NCBI GenBank assembly: GCA_043821115.1
Contig: JBDRDD010000001.1
Location: forward strand, 14,193-78,192
Source of the DNA: JBDRDD01 sp043821115
GTDB taxonomy: Bacteria > CAYTYR01 > UBA6262 > DAOVJB01
Direction: 5' to 3'
DNA: 64,000 nucleotides
Shown here: positions 18,117 through 25,729 of the stretch, piece after piece
Layout of the letters: each line of letters starts with the position of its first letter
How positions within the stretch are numbered: position 1 is the stretch's first letter
Position numbers and translations under genes: made by a program
Notes under the pieces: generated by a model
The model's database searches: none
Seen by the model: the letters and a program-made list of their open reading frames with translations, nothing else
What the model was told of the DNA's origin: nothing

Positions 18117-18746
18117 TTACGAGCCGGGGGGCTTGTGTTTGAGGATCCTGTGAATGTATTTAGCAAGAAGTATTATAAATGTGAGCATCACCGCAAATAT
18201 CGCAACAAGAAGCCACGGTATTTTCCCTTCGGCGAGTGTCTTTGTCACGGCGTCAACGCCTACCACGTAGAGTATTGTCCCGGGTAGAAGGCTAAACCAA
18301 GTCCAGAACGCAAAGGTTGAAAAAGATATCCTTGTCAGGCCGAAGCCGTAATTAAGTATCGTAAAGGGGATAACCGGCACGAGCCTTGTTATGGCTACCA
18401 TAATTGCGCCGTGAGTGTGGGTCAGGTCTTCGACTTTCTTGAATTTCTCATGGTCTTTGAGCCACCTGTGCACGGCATCCTGGGCCACATAGCGCGACAG
18501 GAGAAAAGCGAGCATCGCACCAAGCGTAAGGGCAATGCTCACTATTGTAATACCCGCAATAGAGCCGTAAAGAGAAGCGGCAATAACGGTCATGATCGAA
18601 GTAGGAACACCTATAAGAGTTGAGAGCGCATAGAGCACTATAAAAACTAATACACCTGCTACACCTATACTGCTTATCCAGTTCTTGAGTATGACTACCC
18701 TCTCACCGAAGCCTAAAAACTGTGACAGCAGTATGAGAAGCACCAC
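18117..18746 (-). CDS. TVP38/TMEM64 (VTT/DedA-like) membrane protein
   Basis: 209 residues from a GTG. The VTT domain is clear: VFIVLYALSTLIGVPTSIMTVIAASLYG, the G-A-M-L-A-F-L-L-S-R-Y block, then VAITRLVPVIPFTILNYGFGLT and FAFWTWFSLLPGTILYVVGVDA. These proteins act in lipid and polyprenyl-phosphate handling in the inner membrane. The start is doubtful. The frame stays open upstream for 20 more codons that complete the first membrane helix, up to a GGAGG (18816-18820), but the only codon well placed behind it is ATA at 18804-18806. The real protein may therefore begin at 18806 with a non-canonical start. Confidence 0.82.
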   Translation of the reverse strand: MVLLILLSQFLGFGERVVILKNWISSIGVAGVLVFIVLYALSTLIGVPTSIMTVIAASLYGSIAGITIVSIALTLGAMLAFLLSRYVAQDAVHRWLKDHEKFKKVEDLTHTHGAIMVAITRLVPVIPFTILNYGFGLTRISFSTFAFWTWFSLLPGTILYVVGVDAVTKTLAEGKIPWLLVAIFAVMLTFIILLAKYIHRILKHKPPGS

Positions 18747-18900
18747 TATGGCTATAACTACAATGTGTTTTATCTTATTCTTATGTTCACTCTTGACTGA
18801 AATTATGGCAGCACACCTCCGTACTTATGCTACCTTATAACTACTAATTGCGCAAGAGTATTTTTTATTATACCCTTCTTCCAGTAGTAGACCGTGTTTT

Positions 18901-19881
18901 TTAGGGGATTTCCTGCGTACTAGTTTTTTTCTTTTCAGTTGACGTTCCTTGTACTTCAAATATCATTGTTTGCGGGTTGAAGACGCTCCATGCAAACCAG
19001 TACATTCTCGTAGCGGGGATAAGCTTACCTTCAGCATCTGTTACAAAAGCAGTTTCTGCAGGCCCTTGCTTTACAATTATTTTCTCCCCCCTTATAACAT
19101 CTTCAATAAGCCCTCCGCTGTTTCTGAGAGCCTCAAGAGGATATGCTTTAACATCCTCACCCACCGTAACACCAATTATGAATTCTTTTGCTTGGAGACG
19201 TTTATCTTCACGGGGCAGGGGAAAGATAACTCTTGAATTCTGTATGTAATCAGCATAGGGATCAGAAGTGTAATCACGCAGGAATCCCGTGTCTCTTGAA
19301 AGGACCATTGTCTGCGGGTGCTCTTTTTTCCACTCACCCCATGTTGTGACAACAGAGGGTATCACGCTCAGTTTTCTCCCTGAGAAGATACCGGTAGCTG
19401 CGCCCTCCATAAGCTGCGGCCAGAGCGCATTTGACTGCTTGTCATACATAACGAGATTATTGTTGTAAAGAAGTCCCGAGACTCCGAAGGTGAGAAGTTC
19501 TCCTTCAATTTTCCTGTTAAAAACAACGGCGCTTCGTGTCAGCGGACACCATGTTACGGCTACGGATTTATCCCCCAGCGTATCATTTACCACCTCATGC
19601 CAGGTGAGAATATCAATGGGATATGCTTTGGTACTCCTGCCGTTTGCAAGACCTATCACGAGGTCCTCATCGCTTAAAAAATCAGCCCTTGAGGGATCCA
19701 GGAATTTAGGCTCAAGGATAGCGGGTATATCGTCTTTACCAAGGCCTGCTGGCATAAAATCAGTCTTGAGAATTAAGCTCTCCGACAGATCGAATTCATG
19801 AAGCTGCCCGATGCATAAAGCTCCATCCCCTATAACTAAGAAGAATGCCAGAACAACTATAATTATTTTTATACGTTTCAT
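18901..19881 (-). CDS. DUF3179 domain protein, exported
   Basis: 326 residues. An N-terminal hydrophobic segment (IKIIIVVLAFFLVIGDGALC) directs export. The DUF3179 landmarks are AYPIDILTWHEVVNDTLGDK, VAVTWCPLTRSAVVFNRK, SGLLYNNNLVMYD, and LWPQLMEGAATG. The conserved T-W-C-P-L cysteine and the L-Y-N-x-x-L-x-M-Y-D motif are intact. Function is unknown in general. It lies on the same strand as, and upstream of, the TVP38 gene. Confidence 0.85.
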   Translation of the reverse strand: MKRIKIIIVVLAFFLVIGDGALCIGQLHEFDLSESLILKTDFMPAGLGKDDIPAILEPKFLDPSRADFLSDEDLVIGLANGRSTKAYPIDILTWHEVVNDTLGDKSVAVTWCPLTRSAVVFNRKIEGELLTFGVSGLLYNNNLVMYDKQSNALWPQLMEGAATGIFSGRKLSVIPSVVTTWGEWKKEHPQTMVLSRDTGFLRDYTSDPYADYIQNSRVIFPLPREDKRLQAKEFIIGVTVGEDVKAYPLEALRNSGGLIEDVIRGEKIIVKQGPAETAFVTDAEGKLIPATRMYWFAWSVFNPQTMIFEVQGTSTEKKKTSTQEIP

Positions 19882-19900
19882 GATATGTCATTTTCCTTTA

Positions 19901-20563
19901 TCAGGAACTCTTTATGGCATCCTGCAGGATTTTTATATTCTTCATTAAATTACCTTTGAATGCCGCATTACCCGCAATAAGAAGATTGGCTCCTGCAGCC
20001 ACCACCGCGGGTATGGTCTTCTCATTTATACCCCCGTCAACACCTATGTTTATATCAAGACCTCCCTTATCTATAAGAGCCTTTACCTCAACTATTTTCC
20101 TCTCGCTTCCTTCTATGTATGACTGACCCCCGAAACCCGGTTCGACACTCATTATGAGAACCGTGTCCACTTCTCCTATAACATCCTTTATGGTCGAAAC
20201 AGGTGTTTTCGGACGAAGTGCTACGCCGGCCTGCATTCCCAGATCCTTTATCTTTGCCACCGTAGCAAGAAAATCGGAGCATGCCTCCTGATGTATTATG
20301 ATGCAGTCGGATCCAGCATCCCTGAAATCCTGGATATACTTTTCCGGGTTCTCTATCATCAGGTGCGACTCGAGATATAGTTTCGTACTCTTCCTTATAT
20401 CTTTTATCACCACGGGGCCGAATGTGATATTGGGCACGAAATGCCCGTCCATCACGTCAAGATGCAGCATACTGCATCCTGCTTTCTCAACTTTCTTTAT
20501 CTGTTCACCGAGCCGTGAAAAATCAGCCGATAAAACAGAAGGAACTATCTCTATTTTGCGCAT
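19901..20563 (-). CDS. rpe: ribulose-phosphate 3-epimerase
   Basis: TIM-barrel epimerase linking ribulose 5-phosphate and xylulose 5-phosphate in the pentose-phosphate pathway. The start used is the ATG at 20563 (MRKIEIVPSVLSADF), with GAGG five bases before it, giving 220 residues; the longer frame adds an atypical basic leader. Landmarks: SADFSRLGEQ, HLDVMDGHFVPNITFGP with the catalytic Asp, the metal-binding His residues, LIMSVEPGFGGQSYIE, and IGVDGGINEKTI with the second catalytic Asp. Confidence 0.96.
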   Translation of the reverse strand: MRKIEIVPSVLSADFSRLGEQIKKVEKAGCSMLHLDVMDGHFVPNITFGPVVIKDIRKSTKLYLESHLMIENPEKYIQDFRDAGSDCIIIHQEACSDFLATVAKIKDLGMQAGVALRPKTPVSTIKDVIGEVDTVLIMSVEPGFGGQSYIEGSERKIVEVKALIDKGGLDINIGVDGGINEKTIPAVVAAGANLLIAGNAAFKGNLMKNIKILQDAIKSS

Positions 20564-20755
20564 ATGGTCCTCGCTTTCTCTTCTATTGCGGAGTTGTATC
20601 CTTGTTTTAAACATACTTCTACCTTTTTGTTTTTTCTTAATACTCTTTTATATATGGGTATGCACATGAAGAACCTCTCATCAGGAGACTGATGCAGGAA
20701 AGACGGAAGCATTATAATAATAATATATAATATGCTTAGGGTCAAGTTATTTTTA

Positions 20756-20784
20756 TTGAAAATAGTACCCGGAGAGTATATAAT
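20756..20784 (+). promoter_or_regulatory. sigma70-type promoter for the TrkA-C/ArsC pair
   Basis: TTGAAA (20756-20761), 17 bases, TATAAT (20779-20784). The leader is about 25 bases and has a GGAGGT ribosome site before the ATG at 20814. Confidence 0.75.
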
Positions 20785-20813
20785 ATCTTTAGCAATAAAT
20801 CTGGAGGTAACCC

Positions 20814-21590
20814 ATGAACCTTATACTGTTCTTTATAGTCATCGTGGTATCTTTTATCATAGTGCGAATAGGCGCCGTGGCCTTTGAGCTTACAGGACTT
20901 GAATGGTCCCTTGCTAAATTTCAGGCCCTTTCGTGCTTTACCGGCACAGGATTCACCACCAAGGAAGCCGAACTTATAACCAGCAACCCCCAGAGAAGGC
21001 GTGTTGCATCAATACTGATGGTGATGGGCAACGCGGGGCTCATCTCTCTTATCGCCACATTCGCCAATTCACTTAGAACAGACACCTTCCTGCCACAGCT
21101 GACCATGCCTTTTTTCACGAAAGTATTCAAGGGCCATTTCCCTGCGCAGTTTGTCCACGTGGTAGACCTTTTCATAATTGTCTCCTGCCTCTTCATGCTA
21201 ATAAGGATACTCACTCACACAAAGTTAGCCGAGAGGTTCAACAGTATCTTGAGATCCAATATAATAAGAAAGAGAATTATTAAGCCTGTCAGTTTCGAGG
21301 AACTGGTAGTGGCAACGGGTGGCTACGGCGTATCAAGTATTGAGATCCTCTCAAACAGCCCCATACTGGATAAGACAATAATCGAAGCTGAGCTCAGAAG
21401 CTATGATATAAATATCCTTGCCGTGGAGCGGGAAGGGAGAATATTGCCCAATCCCTCGGCGGATATGAAGCTCCTTTTGGCGGACAAGCTCATATGCTTC
21501 GGCAGGCTGGACAACATAAGAGAAAAACTCTACAGCGAGCCGGACAAACAGGCGGAGACCAAGAAACCAGAGGAACAAAAACCTGAGTAA
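20814..21590 (+). CDS. membrane protein with TrkA C-terminal (RCK_C) domain
   Basis: 258 residues. Three membrane segments (residues 3-24, about 76-95 and 118-138) are followed by an RCK_C domain at about 160-240 (FEELVVATGGYGVSSIEIL, LRSYDINILAVEREG, LLADKLICFGR). RCK_C domains bind nucleotides or ions and gate potassium transporters. The short loop CFTGTGFTTKEAE after the first helix recalls the Trk/Ktr filter (T-x-G-F-T/S-T), but only one such loop is present, so a complete pore would need oligomers. It is probably an ion-channel-like protein; the ion is not known. Confidence 0.7.
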   Translation: MNLILFFIVIVVSFIIVRIGAVAFELTGLEWSLAKFQALSCFTGTGFTTKEAELITSNPQRRRVASILMVMGNAGLISLIATFANSLRTDTFLPQLTMPFFTKVFKGHFPAQFVHVVDLFIIVSCLFMLIRILTHTKLAERFNSILRSNIIRKRIIKPVSFEELVVATGGYGVSSIEILSNSPILDKTIIEAELRSYDINILAVEREGRILPNPSADMKLLLADKLICFGRLDNIREKLYSEPDKQAETKKPEEQKPE

Positions 21591-21609
21591 AGCAAAAAAG
21601 GATCTTTTT

Positions 21610-22044
21610 GTGAGTAAAACGAAGGTCTTATTTATATGCGTTCACAACAGCGCACGAAGCCAGATGGCCGAAGCCTTCCTGAATAAGCTCGCACCTGAAG
21701 ATTTTTTCGCCCGGAGTGCCGGTATAGCACCGGGAGAACTCAATCAGGTTGTGGTAGAGGCGATGAAGGAAGTAAATATTGACATATCAGGCAATAAAAC
21801 AAAAAATGCCCTCGATTTCTTAAGAAAAGGAGAGCATTTTGATTACGTTATAACGGTATGTGATGAGGCAGAGTCAGAGAAATGCCCCTCATTCCCAGCC
21901 GGGGCAAAAAAGCTTCACTGGAGCTTTAGAGACCCCTCCGGATTTAAAGGATCCCCTAACCAACGGCTTAACGAAACAAGACTCGTCAGAGATGAGATAA
22001 AATCGCGAATAGAAGATTGGCTGGAAGAAGTGAAGAAGAAATAA
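21610..22044 (+). CDS. arsC: arsenate reductase, low-molecular-weight phosphatase type
   Basis: 144 residues from a GTG start, 19 bases after the TrkA-C gene. The P-loop CVHNSARSQMAEA is the C-x5-R active site, and the distal cysteines needed for the thioredoxin-coupled relay are in VCDEAESEKCPSFP. The HWSFRDPSG block with the catalytic Asp is present. It reduces arsenate to arsenite in the cytoplasm. An ArsR-controlled operon lies 2.4 kb away (24405-24980), but is not linked by orientation. Confidence 0.92.
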   Translation: MSKTKVLFICVHNSARSQMAEAFLNKLAPEDFFARSAGIAPGELNQVVVEAMKEVNIDISGNKTKNALDFLRKGEHFDYVITVCDEAESEKCPSFPAGAKKLHWSFRDPSGFKGSPNQRLNETRLVRDEIKSRIEDWLEEVKKK

Positions 22045-22069
22045 CTGCTGCTATATTAAGCCGCTCAGG

Positions 22070-22342
22070 CTAAATAATCTTTTCCGCTTTCAGCTCAGCC
22101 TCTGCCTCGATCCAGTTGTCATCATGCGTATTTTCAGGCCTTCCCTTGTGAACCCATATATAATACGCTCTTTCCTGGATTTCCACTAACTGAGCCTGCG
22201 TATATTCCCTTGGCCCCGCAGCAATCGCCGGAAGCCTCTTTTTCCTTGATTTTACTACTGTTTTCACCTTTGTAACTGTCTTTCCCATAGCTTTTTTTAC
22301 CGTAGTTTTTTTCTTTGTCGCAGTTATTTTTGCTCTTGGCAT
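22070..22342 (-). CDS. DUF2934 small basic protein (copy 1)
   Basis: 90 residues starting at the ATG at 22342 (MPRAKITATKKK), placed correctly after AAGGGGTG. The first 50 residues are very rich in Lys, Thr and Val, like a nucleic-acid-binding tail. The C-terminal 40 residues are the DUF2934 helix pair (IQERAYYIWVHKGRP, NWIEAEAELKAEK). Function is unknown. A second copy with a similar tail lies at 35150-35374. Confidence 0.8.
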   Translation of the reverse strand: MPRAKITATKKKTTVKKAMGKTVTKVKTVVKSRKKRLPAIAAGPREYTQAQLVEIQERAYYIWVHKGRPENTHDDNWIEAEAELKAEKII

Positions 22343-22447
22343 ATCTCTCACCCCTTAAAATCCTTTATTTTATAAGCATTCTTTACTTTGCCCCTGTTTC
22401 CAATATCCGGACAACAGCAGGCAAAGGTACTAATCCCGTGCTTATGT

Positions 22448-22477
22448 GTAATATCATAAAATCATATTTTCTGTCAA
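22448..22477 (-). promoter_or_regulatory. promoter of DUF2934 copy 1
   Basis: On the minus strand TTGACA (22472-22477), 18 bases, TATTAC (22448-22453), leaving a leader of roughly 100 bases. Confidence 0.45.
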
Positions 22478-22529
22478 GTGATTTTTTTTGAATATTTTCT
22501 GGTAGGATTAAAAGACAGAAGGGAATTTT

Positions 22530-22949
22530 CTATGCAGAATTCTCCTCTTTCTTCTCTTCACTCAAACCGTTAATTATTTCCTGCCTCTTGAGAAGCCTTT
22601 CTATCTCGGCAAGCAAAACAGGCGCGTCAAAAGGCTTGGTTACATATGCATCCGCTCCGACCTTGCCGCCAAGCTCCTTGTCATACTCAAGCGTGCGTGC
22701 CGTGAACATGATTATAGGTATCTTCTTGTACGCCTCATCGTATTTTAACACCCTGCAGACCTTGTACCCGTCTATCTTCGGCAGCATGAGATCAAGTACT
22801 ACGAGATCAGGCTTTTCAGTTTTCACCTTCTCAATTGCTTCTGCTCCGTCATAAGCAAGGATTACCTCGTAGCCACTGGCCTCAAGGCGCATTTTCACAA
22901 TCTCGGCTATTTTTTTCTCATCATCGACAAGGAGTATACGTGCGCTCAT
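22530..22949 (-). CDS. single-domain response regulator
   Basis: 139-residue receiver. The acidic pair is D9-D10 (LLVDDEKK), the phospho-acceptor Asp53 (LVVLDLMLPK), the Thr is in MFTARTLEYDKE and the Lys in AYVTKPFDAP. The last 15 residues are a charged tail (NGLSEEKKEENSA). No kinase is adjacent, so its partner is unknown. A perfect TTGACA lies about 64 bases upstream but without a good -10. Confidence 0.92.
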   Translation of the reverse strand: MSARILLVDDEKKIAEIVKMRLEASGYEVILAYDGAEAIEKVKTEKPDLVVLDLMLPKIDGYKVCRVLKYDEAYKKIPIIMFTARTLEYDKELGGKVGADAYVTKPFDAPVLLAEIERLLKRQEIINGLSEEKKEENSA

Positions 22950-23036
22950 ACCGCCCTCTTATTATAACTATCGATATTTCATACCCTCAAACCTATCAAA
23001 AACAACTGCATTTGTCAAGCACTCTTAATAACAAAA

Positions 23037-23069
23037 AATGAGGGGGAGAAACCCTGTCTCCCCCTCATT
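23037..23069 (-). terminator. rho-independent terminator
   Basis: Perfect 13-base stem AATGAGGGGGAGA/TCTCCCCCTCATT with a seven-base loop, followed on the minus strand by TTTTTTG. It ends the transcript of the exported protein gene at 23106. Confidence 0.92.
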
Positions 23070-23105
23070 GTCTAAGTTTAGCTCCTTGATATTACATAAA
23101 TTACC

Positions 23106-23402
23106 TTACCAGTGCATGTGATGATGATCGTATTCACTGTCTCTGCCTCTTTCATCATCATCCAGGTAATCGCCGTAGCTGAGAGCTTTCTCACTCCAGC
23201 GTTTATCCTGCTGGAGATCTTTCACCATTTCCGTGTTATCAGATGTAATAGTTATCTGGATACCATTATCTATCTTCTTGGTATCCACTTTTACTTCATC
23301 TTCATCCCAGTGATGAGACCGGTAATGGGCATATATGGGCCCTGTTAAGATCAAACCGACCAGCATTATTGTCACTATTCCAATTACTAGTGCTTTATTC
23401 AT
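23106..23402 (-). CDS. small exported His-rich hypothetical protein
   Basis: 98 residues, family not recognised. A signal peptide (KALVIGIVTIMLVGLILTGPIYAHY) is followed by a short mature protein of about 72 residues. It is rich in Asp and His at both ends (YRSHHWDEDE near the N-terminus, DSEYDHHHMHW at the C-terminus), suggesting metal binding outside the cytoplasm. The middle looks like one beta hairpin (VKVDTKKIDNGIQITIT). A GGGAGG ribosome site precedes the start and a strong terminator follows, so it is a monocistronic unit beside the ArsR operon. Confidence 0.7.
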   Translation of the reverse strand: MNKALVIGIVTIMLVGLILTGPIYAHYRSHHWDEDEVKVDTKKIDNGIQITITSDNTEMVKDLQQDKRWSEKALSYGDYLDDDERGRDSEYDHHHMHW

Positions 23403-23457
23403 AGTATTGCACCTCCCTTCACCTATTATGATGAAAGGAGGCTCTAAAAGGATTCTT

Positions 23458-24420
23458 TTAAGGCACCAGTATCCTCTGAAATATATTGAATAAAAACCCC
23501 GTGAAGATTATGGCAAGGGTGGTAATGCCGAAAAATATCCCTATGAGTTTGAGCTTCATGGCACGCCGCAGCACGATAGCCTCGGGCAGGCTAAGAGCCG
23601 CTGTTGCCATCATAAAGGACAGCGCCGTGCCTAGAGGAATTCCCTTCTGGAACAACACCACCGCTATAGGTACAATCGCAGCACAGCTGCCGTACATCGG
23701 CACGCCCAAAATTGTGGCAATTGGAACCGACCAGAACCCGGTACGGGCTATGGCGGACTGTATCCATTCGCTTGGTACATAATTGTGGATAAGAGCCCCG
23801 ACACCGACTCCCAAAAGAACCAAAAGCCATACTTTCTTAACAATAGATACAGATTCCGAGAATCCAAAATCTATCCTCTGTCGCAAATTTTTGTATAACT
23901 GCTCTGACTCTTCACTATCCCCGTAGGATATAAGGTCCTTGACGACATACTTTTCCAGTCCCATCCTTCCAAGTACATATCCCGCTACCACTCCTATGGT
24001 AATCCCACTTAAAACATAAAGGACTGTTATCTTCCAGCCGAAAAACCCCAGCATGAGCACCACCAGGTACTCATTTACAAGAGGGGAGGTTATAAGAAAC
24101 GAGAATGCTATGCCAAGAGGGATGCCCGCCTCAAGGAAACCCAGGAAAATCGGTATTGACGAACAAGAGCAGAAAGGCGTGACAGAGCCAAAGAGAGACG
24201 CCGACACATTACCCAGCCCCTTTCTGCCTGAAAGCCACTTCTTTACTTTCTGCTGTGGTAAAAACGTCCTGAGAAATCCAACAGCCGTTATCATAATAAA
24301 AAGAAGAAGCAGTATTTTAACAGAATCATATAAAAAGAAAGATACGATATTACCCAGGCTGCTTCCCGGGGAAAATCCAGCAATTGAATATACGCAGTAG
24401 TCTACTAGCTCCCGCAGCAT
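23458..24420 (-). CDS. ArsP/DUF318-type permease of the ArsR operon
   Basis: 320 residues with about eight membrane helices. The motif TPFCSCSSIPIFLGFLEAGIP (about residues 80-100) and its partial repeat MYGSCAAIVPIAVVLFQKGIP in the second half are the paired signatures of the PF03773 permease family, which exports organoarsenicals or metal ions. Three closely spaced cysteines in the first motif (C-S-C-S) could contact a soft metal. The start overlaps the end of the Cys-rich gene by 16 bases, and its own AGGAGGGGG site lies inside that gene. Confidence 0.85.
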   Translation of the reverse strand: MLRELVDYCVYSIAGFSPGSSLGNIVSFFLYDSVKILLLLFIMITAVGFLRTFLPQQKVKKWLSGRKGLGNVSASLFGSVTPFCSCSSIPIFLGFLEAGIPLGIAFSFLITSPLVNEYLVVLMLGFFGWKITVLYVLSGITIGVVAGYVLGRMGLEKYVVKDLISYGDSEESEQLYKNLRQRIDFGFSESVSIVKKVWLLVLLGVGVGALIHNYVPSEWIQSAIARTGFWSVPIATILGVPMYGSCAAIVPIAVVLFQKGIPLGTALSFMMATAALSLPEAIVLRRAMKLKLIGIFFGITTLAIIFTGFLFNIFQRILVP

Positions 24421-24560
24421 GAGCCCCCTCCTGATTTGTCATCATCGCAACACGGTTTTTCTTTTGCCTTCTCCTGCATCTTCTTGTCTATCTTCTCAAA
24501 AAACCTCGCGAAAAAACCTTTCTTACAGCAGTCGTTGTTCTTTTCATCACAGCATCCCAT
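24405..24560 (-). CDS. 51-residue protein with four CC pairs, putative metal carrier
   Basis: Starts at the ATG at 24560 (MGCCDEKNND), behind AAAGGAG and two bases after the arsR stop. All eight cysteines occur as adjacent pairs at 3-4, 11-12, 37-38 and 48-49. Between them is a basic amphipathic helix (FFARFFEKIDKKMQEKAKEK) and an acidic Gly-rich tail. No hydrophobic signal, so cytoplasmic. I do not recognise the family. Its place between an ArsR regulator and a Cys-motif permease suggests it chelates and delivers a soft metal or metalloid. Confidence 0.75.
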   Translation of the reverse strand: MGCCDEKNNDCCKKGFFARFFEKIDKKMQEKAKEKPCCDDDKSGGGSCCGS

Positions 24561-24562
24561 GA

Positions 24563-24916
24563 TTATCTCCTTTCTTTTTTGCAGCACAGTTTCCTGCGGT
24601 CTATATTTTTGGCCTTCTTAAGGTCCTCTTTTATGAGCTTTTCATCAGAAAGCCATCTGTTTATATTGGACATCAATACTTCCGAGCATTTATCCCTATT
24701 ATTTATCCTGTAATCCGTCCAGAAGCTTGCCTGCTCATCCGAAATGAGTCCGGCCGCTCCCAGTTTTCTCAGGTGCCTGGAGACACTTGGCTGGGTTATA
24801 CCAAGAACATGGGCAAGCTCACAGACACACATTTTCCTGTTCTTAAGAAGAGCTATAATCCTCATCCTGTTTCTGTCCGCGAGCGCCTTTAATAGAATCT
24901 CTATTTGTTTCATCAT
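24563..24916 (-). CDS. ArsR/SmtB family metal-responsive repressor
   Basis: 117 residues, winged helix. The recognition helix is ITQPSVSRHLRKLGAAGLI. The metal site of the ArsR type (C-V-C-E-L) is present at KMCVCELAHVLG, indicating As(III)/Sb(III)-type sensing. A further C-C near the C-terminus (RRKLCCKKERR) could add ligands. It is the first gene of an operon with the Cys-rich protein and the permease, and a large palindrome covers its own promoter, implying autorepression. Confidence 0.92.
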   Translation of the reverse strand: MMKQIEILLKALADRNRMRIIALLKNRKMCVCELAHVLGITQPSVSRHLRKLGAAGLISDEQASFWTDYRINNRDKCSEVLMSNINRWLSDEKLIKEDLKKAKNIDRRKLCCKKERR

Positions 24917-24928
24917 GACCCCTTAAGC

Positions 24929-24980
24929 AAATAGATAGCCACTTGGCTATCTATTTACCATATTACGCCTGTTGTGTCAA
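24929..24980 (-). promoter_or_regulatory. promoter with overlapping ArsR operator
   Basis: On the minus strand TTGACA (24975-24980), 17 bases, TAAATA (24952-24957). A perfect inverted repeat AAATAGATAGCCA - CT - TGGCTATCTATTT (24929-24956) covers the -10 and the start site. The 13-2-13 shape fits the 12-2-12 operators of ArsR/SmtB repressors. Confidence 0.88.
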
Positions 24981-24988
24981 CAAAAAAA

Positions 24989-25729
24989 TTATTTCCTAAG
25001 CGACGCCTTTGAAAAGACATGTTCCGGGATATTCACGTTAAATTCTATCTCTTCTATTATAAATTCTGTTCCCTTTCCCTTCTGCAATACATCCTTGAAT
25101 GTCATTTTCTTCGGATACCAGCGATCTCCAATCTTAAAGACATCATTTATAACAAGCTCCTTTAAGAGCTTCCCACTTTTGGCGTAGCGCTCTTCTCTAA
25201 GAGGCAGGTATCTCTCTTTGTCAATCCACATCTTCCTGGAAAAATAGGCAACGTCCTCCCTTTTCGCTTCCAGTTCAAGCAGATAGCAAATCCTGCTCCC
25301 GACACTGCCCTCCCCCGCCAGTTTGGCATCATATATATTGGTCAGCTCGGGATCTTCCATATAATCTTCATATGAGACGTCGGAGCCCATCATGGAACGC
25401 CTGAGCATGTGTCCCGCTATCTTTATTATCCTGTCAGCAGACGGAGAATATATCCACAGCTCATCTTTTAGTTTTAACATCTTTGTACCTTTCTCCCGTG
25501 CCGGAGAGAGGTACTCTGTAAAAGATTTATCCACACCCTGTATCCAAGACCTGACTGTGATAGTTCTAGAGCCTCTTGCGCCATTGATTCTAATAGTGGA
25601 GATTATCCTCCTGTTCTCTGCCACATAATTCTCATCAACTCTTCTGAGTATCTGATAGGCTGTGGGACCCTGTGCCCAGAGACGAAGCGCGTAAAACAGC
25701 ATTACTGCGGCAATCAAATATCTTCTCAT
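24989..25729 (-). CDS. LolA-like outer-membrane lipoprotein-sorting protein
   Basis: 246 residues, signal peptide (RRYLIAAVMLFYALRLWAQG), then a LolA/LppX-type half-barrel: TAYQILRRVDENY, FTEYLSPAREKGTKMLKL, LWIYSPSADRIIKIAGH, the RSMMGSDVSYEDY block, and YWxPKKMTF near the end. The S-M-M-G-S-D-(V/F)-S-Y-E-D motif is typical of the outer-membrane lipoprotein-sorting group found with MacB-type transporters. It is periplasmic and probably accepts lipid or lipoprotein from the two permeases. Its start overlaps the upstream permease stop (ATGA). Confidence 0.85.
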   Translation of the reverse strand: MRRYLIAAVMLFYALRLWAQGPTAYQILRRVDENYVAENRRIISTIRINGARGSRTITVRSWIQGVDKSFTEYLSPAREKGTKMLKLKDELWIYSPSADRIIKIAGHMLRRSMMGSDVSYEDYMEDPELTNIYDAKLAGEGSVGSRICYLLELEAKREDVAYFSRKMWIDKERYLPLREERYAKSGKLLKELVINDVFKIGDRWYPKKMTFKDVLQKGKGTEFIIEEIEFNVNIPEHVFSKASLRK

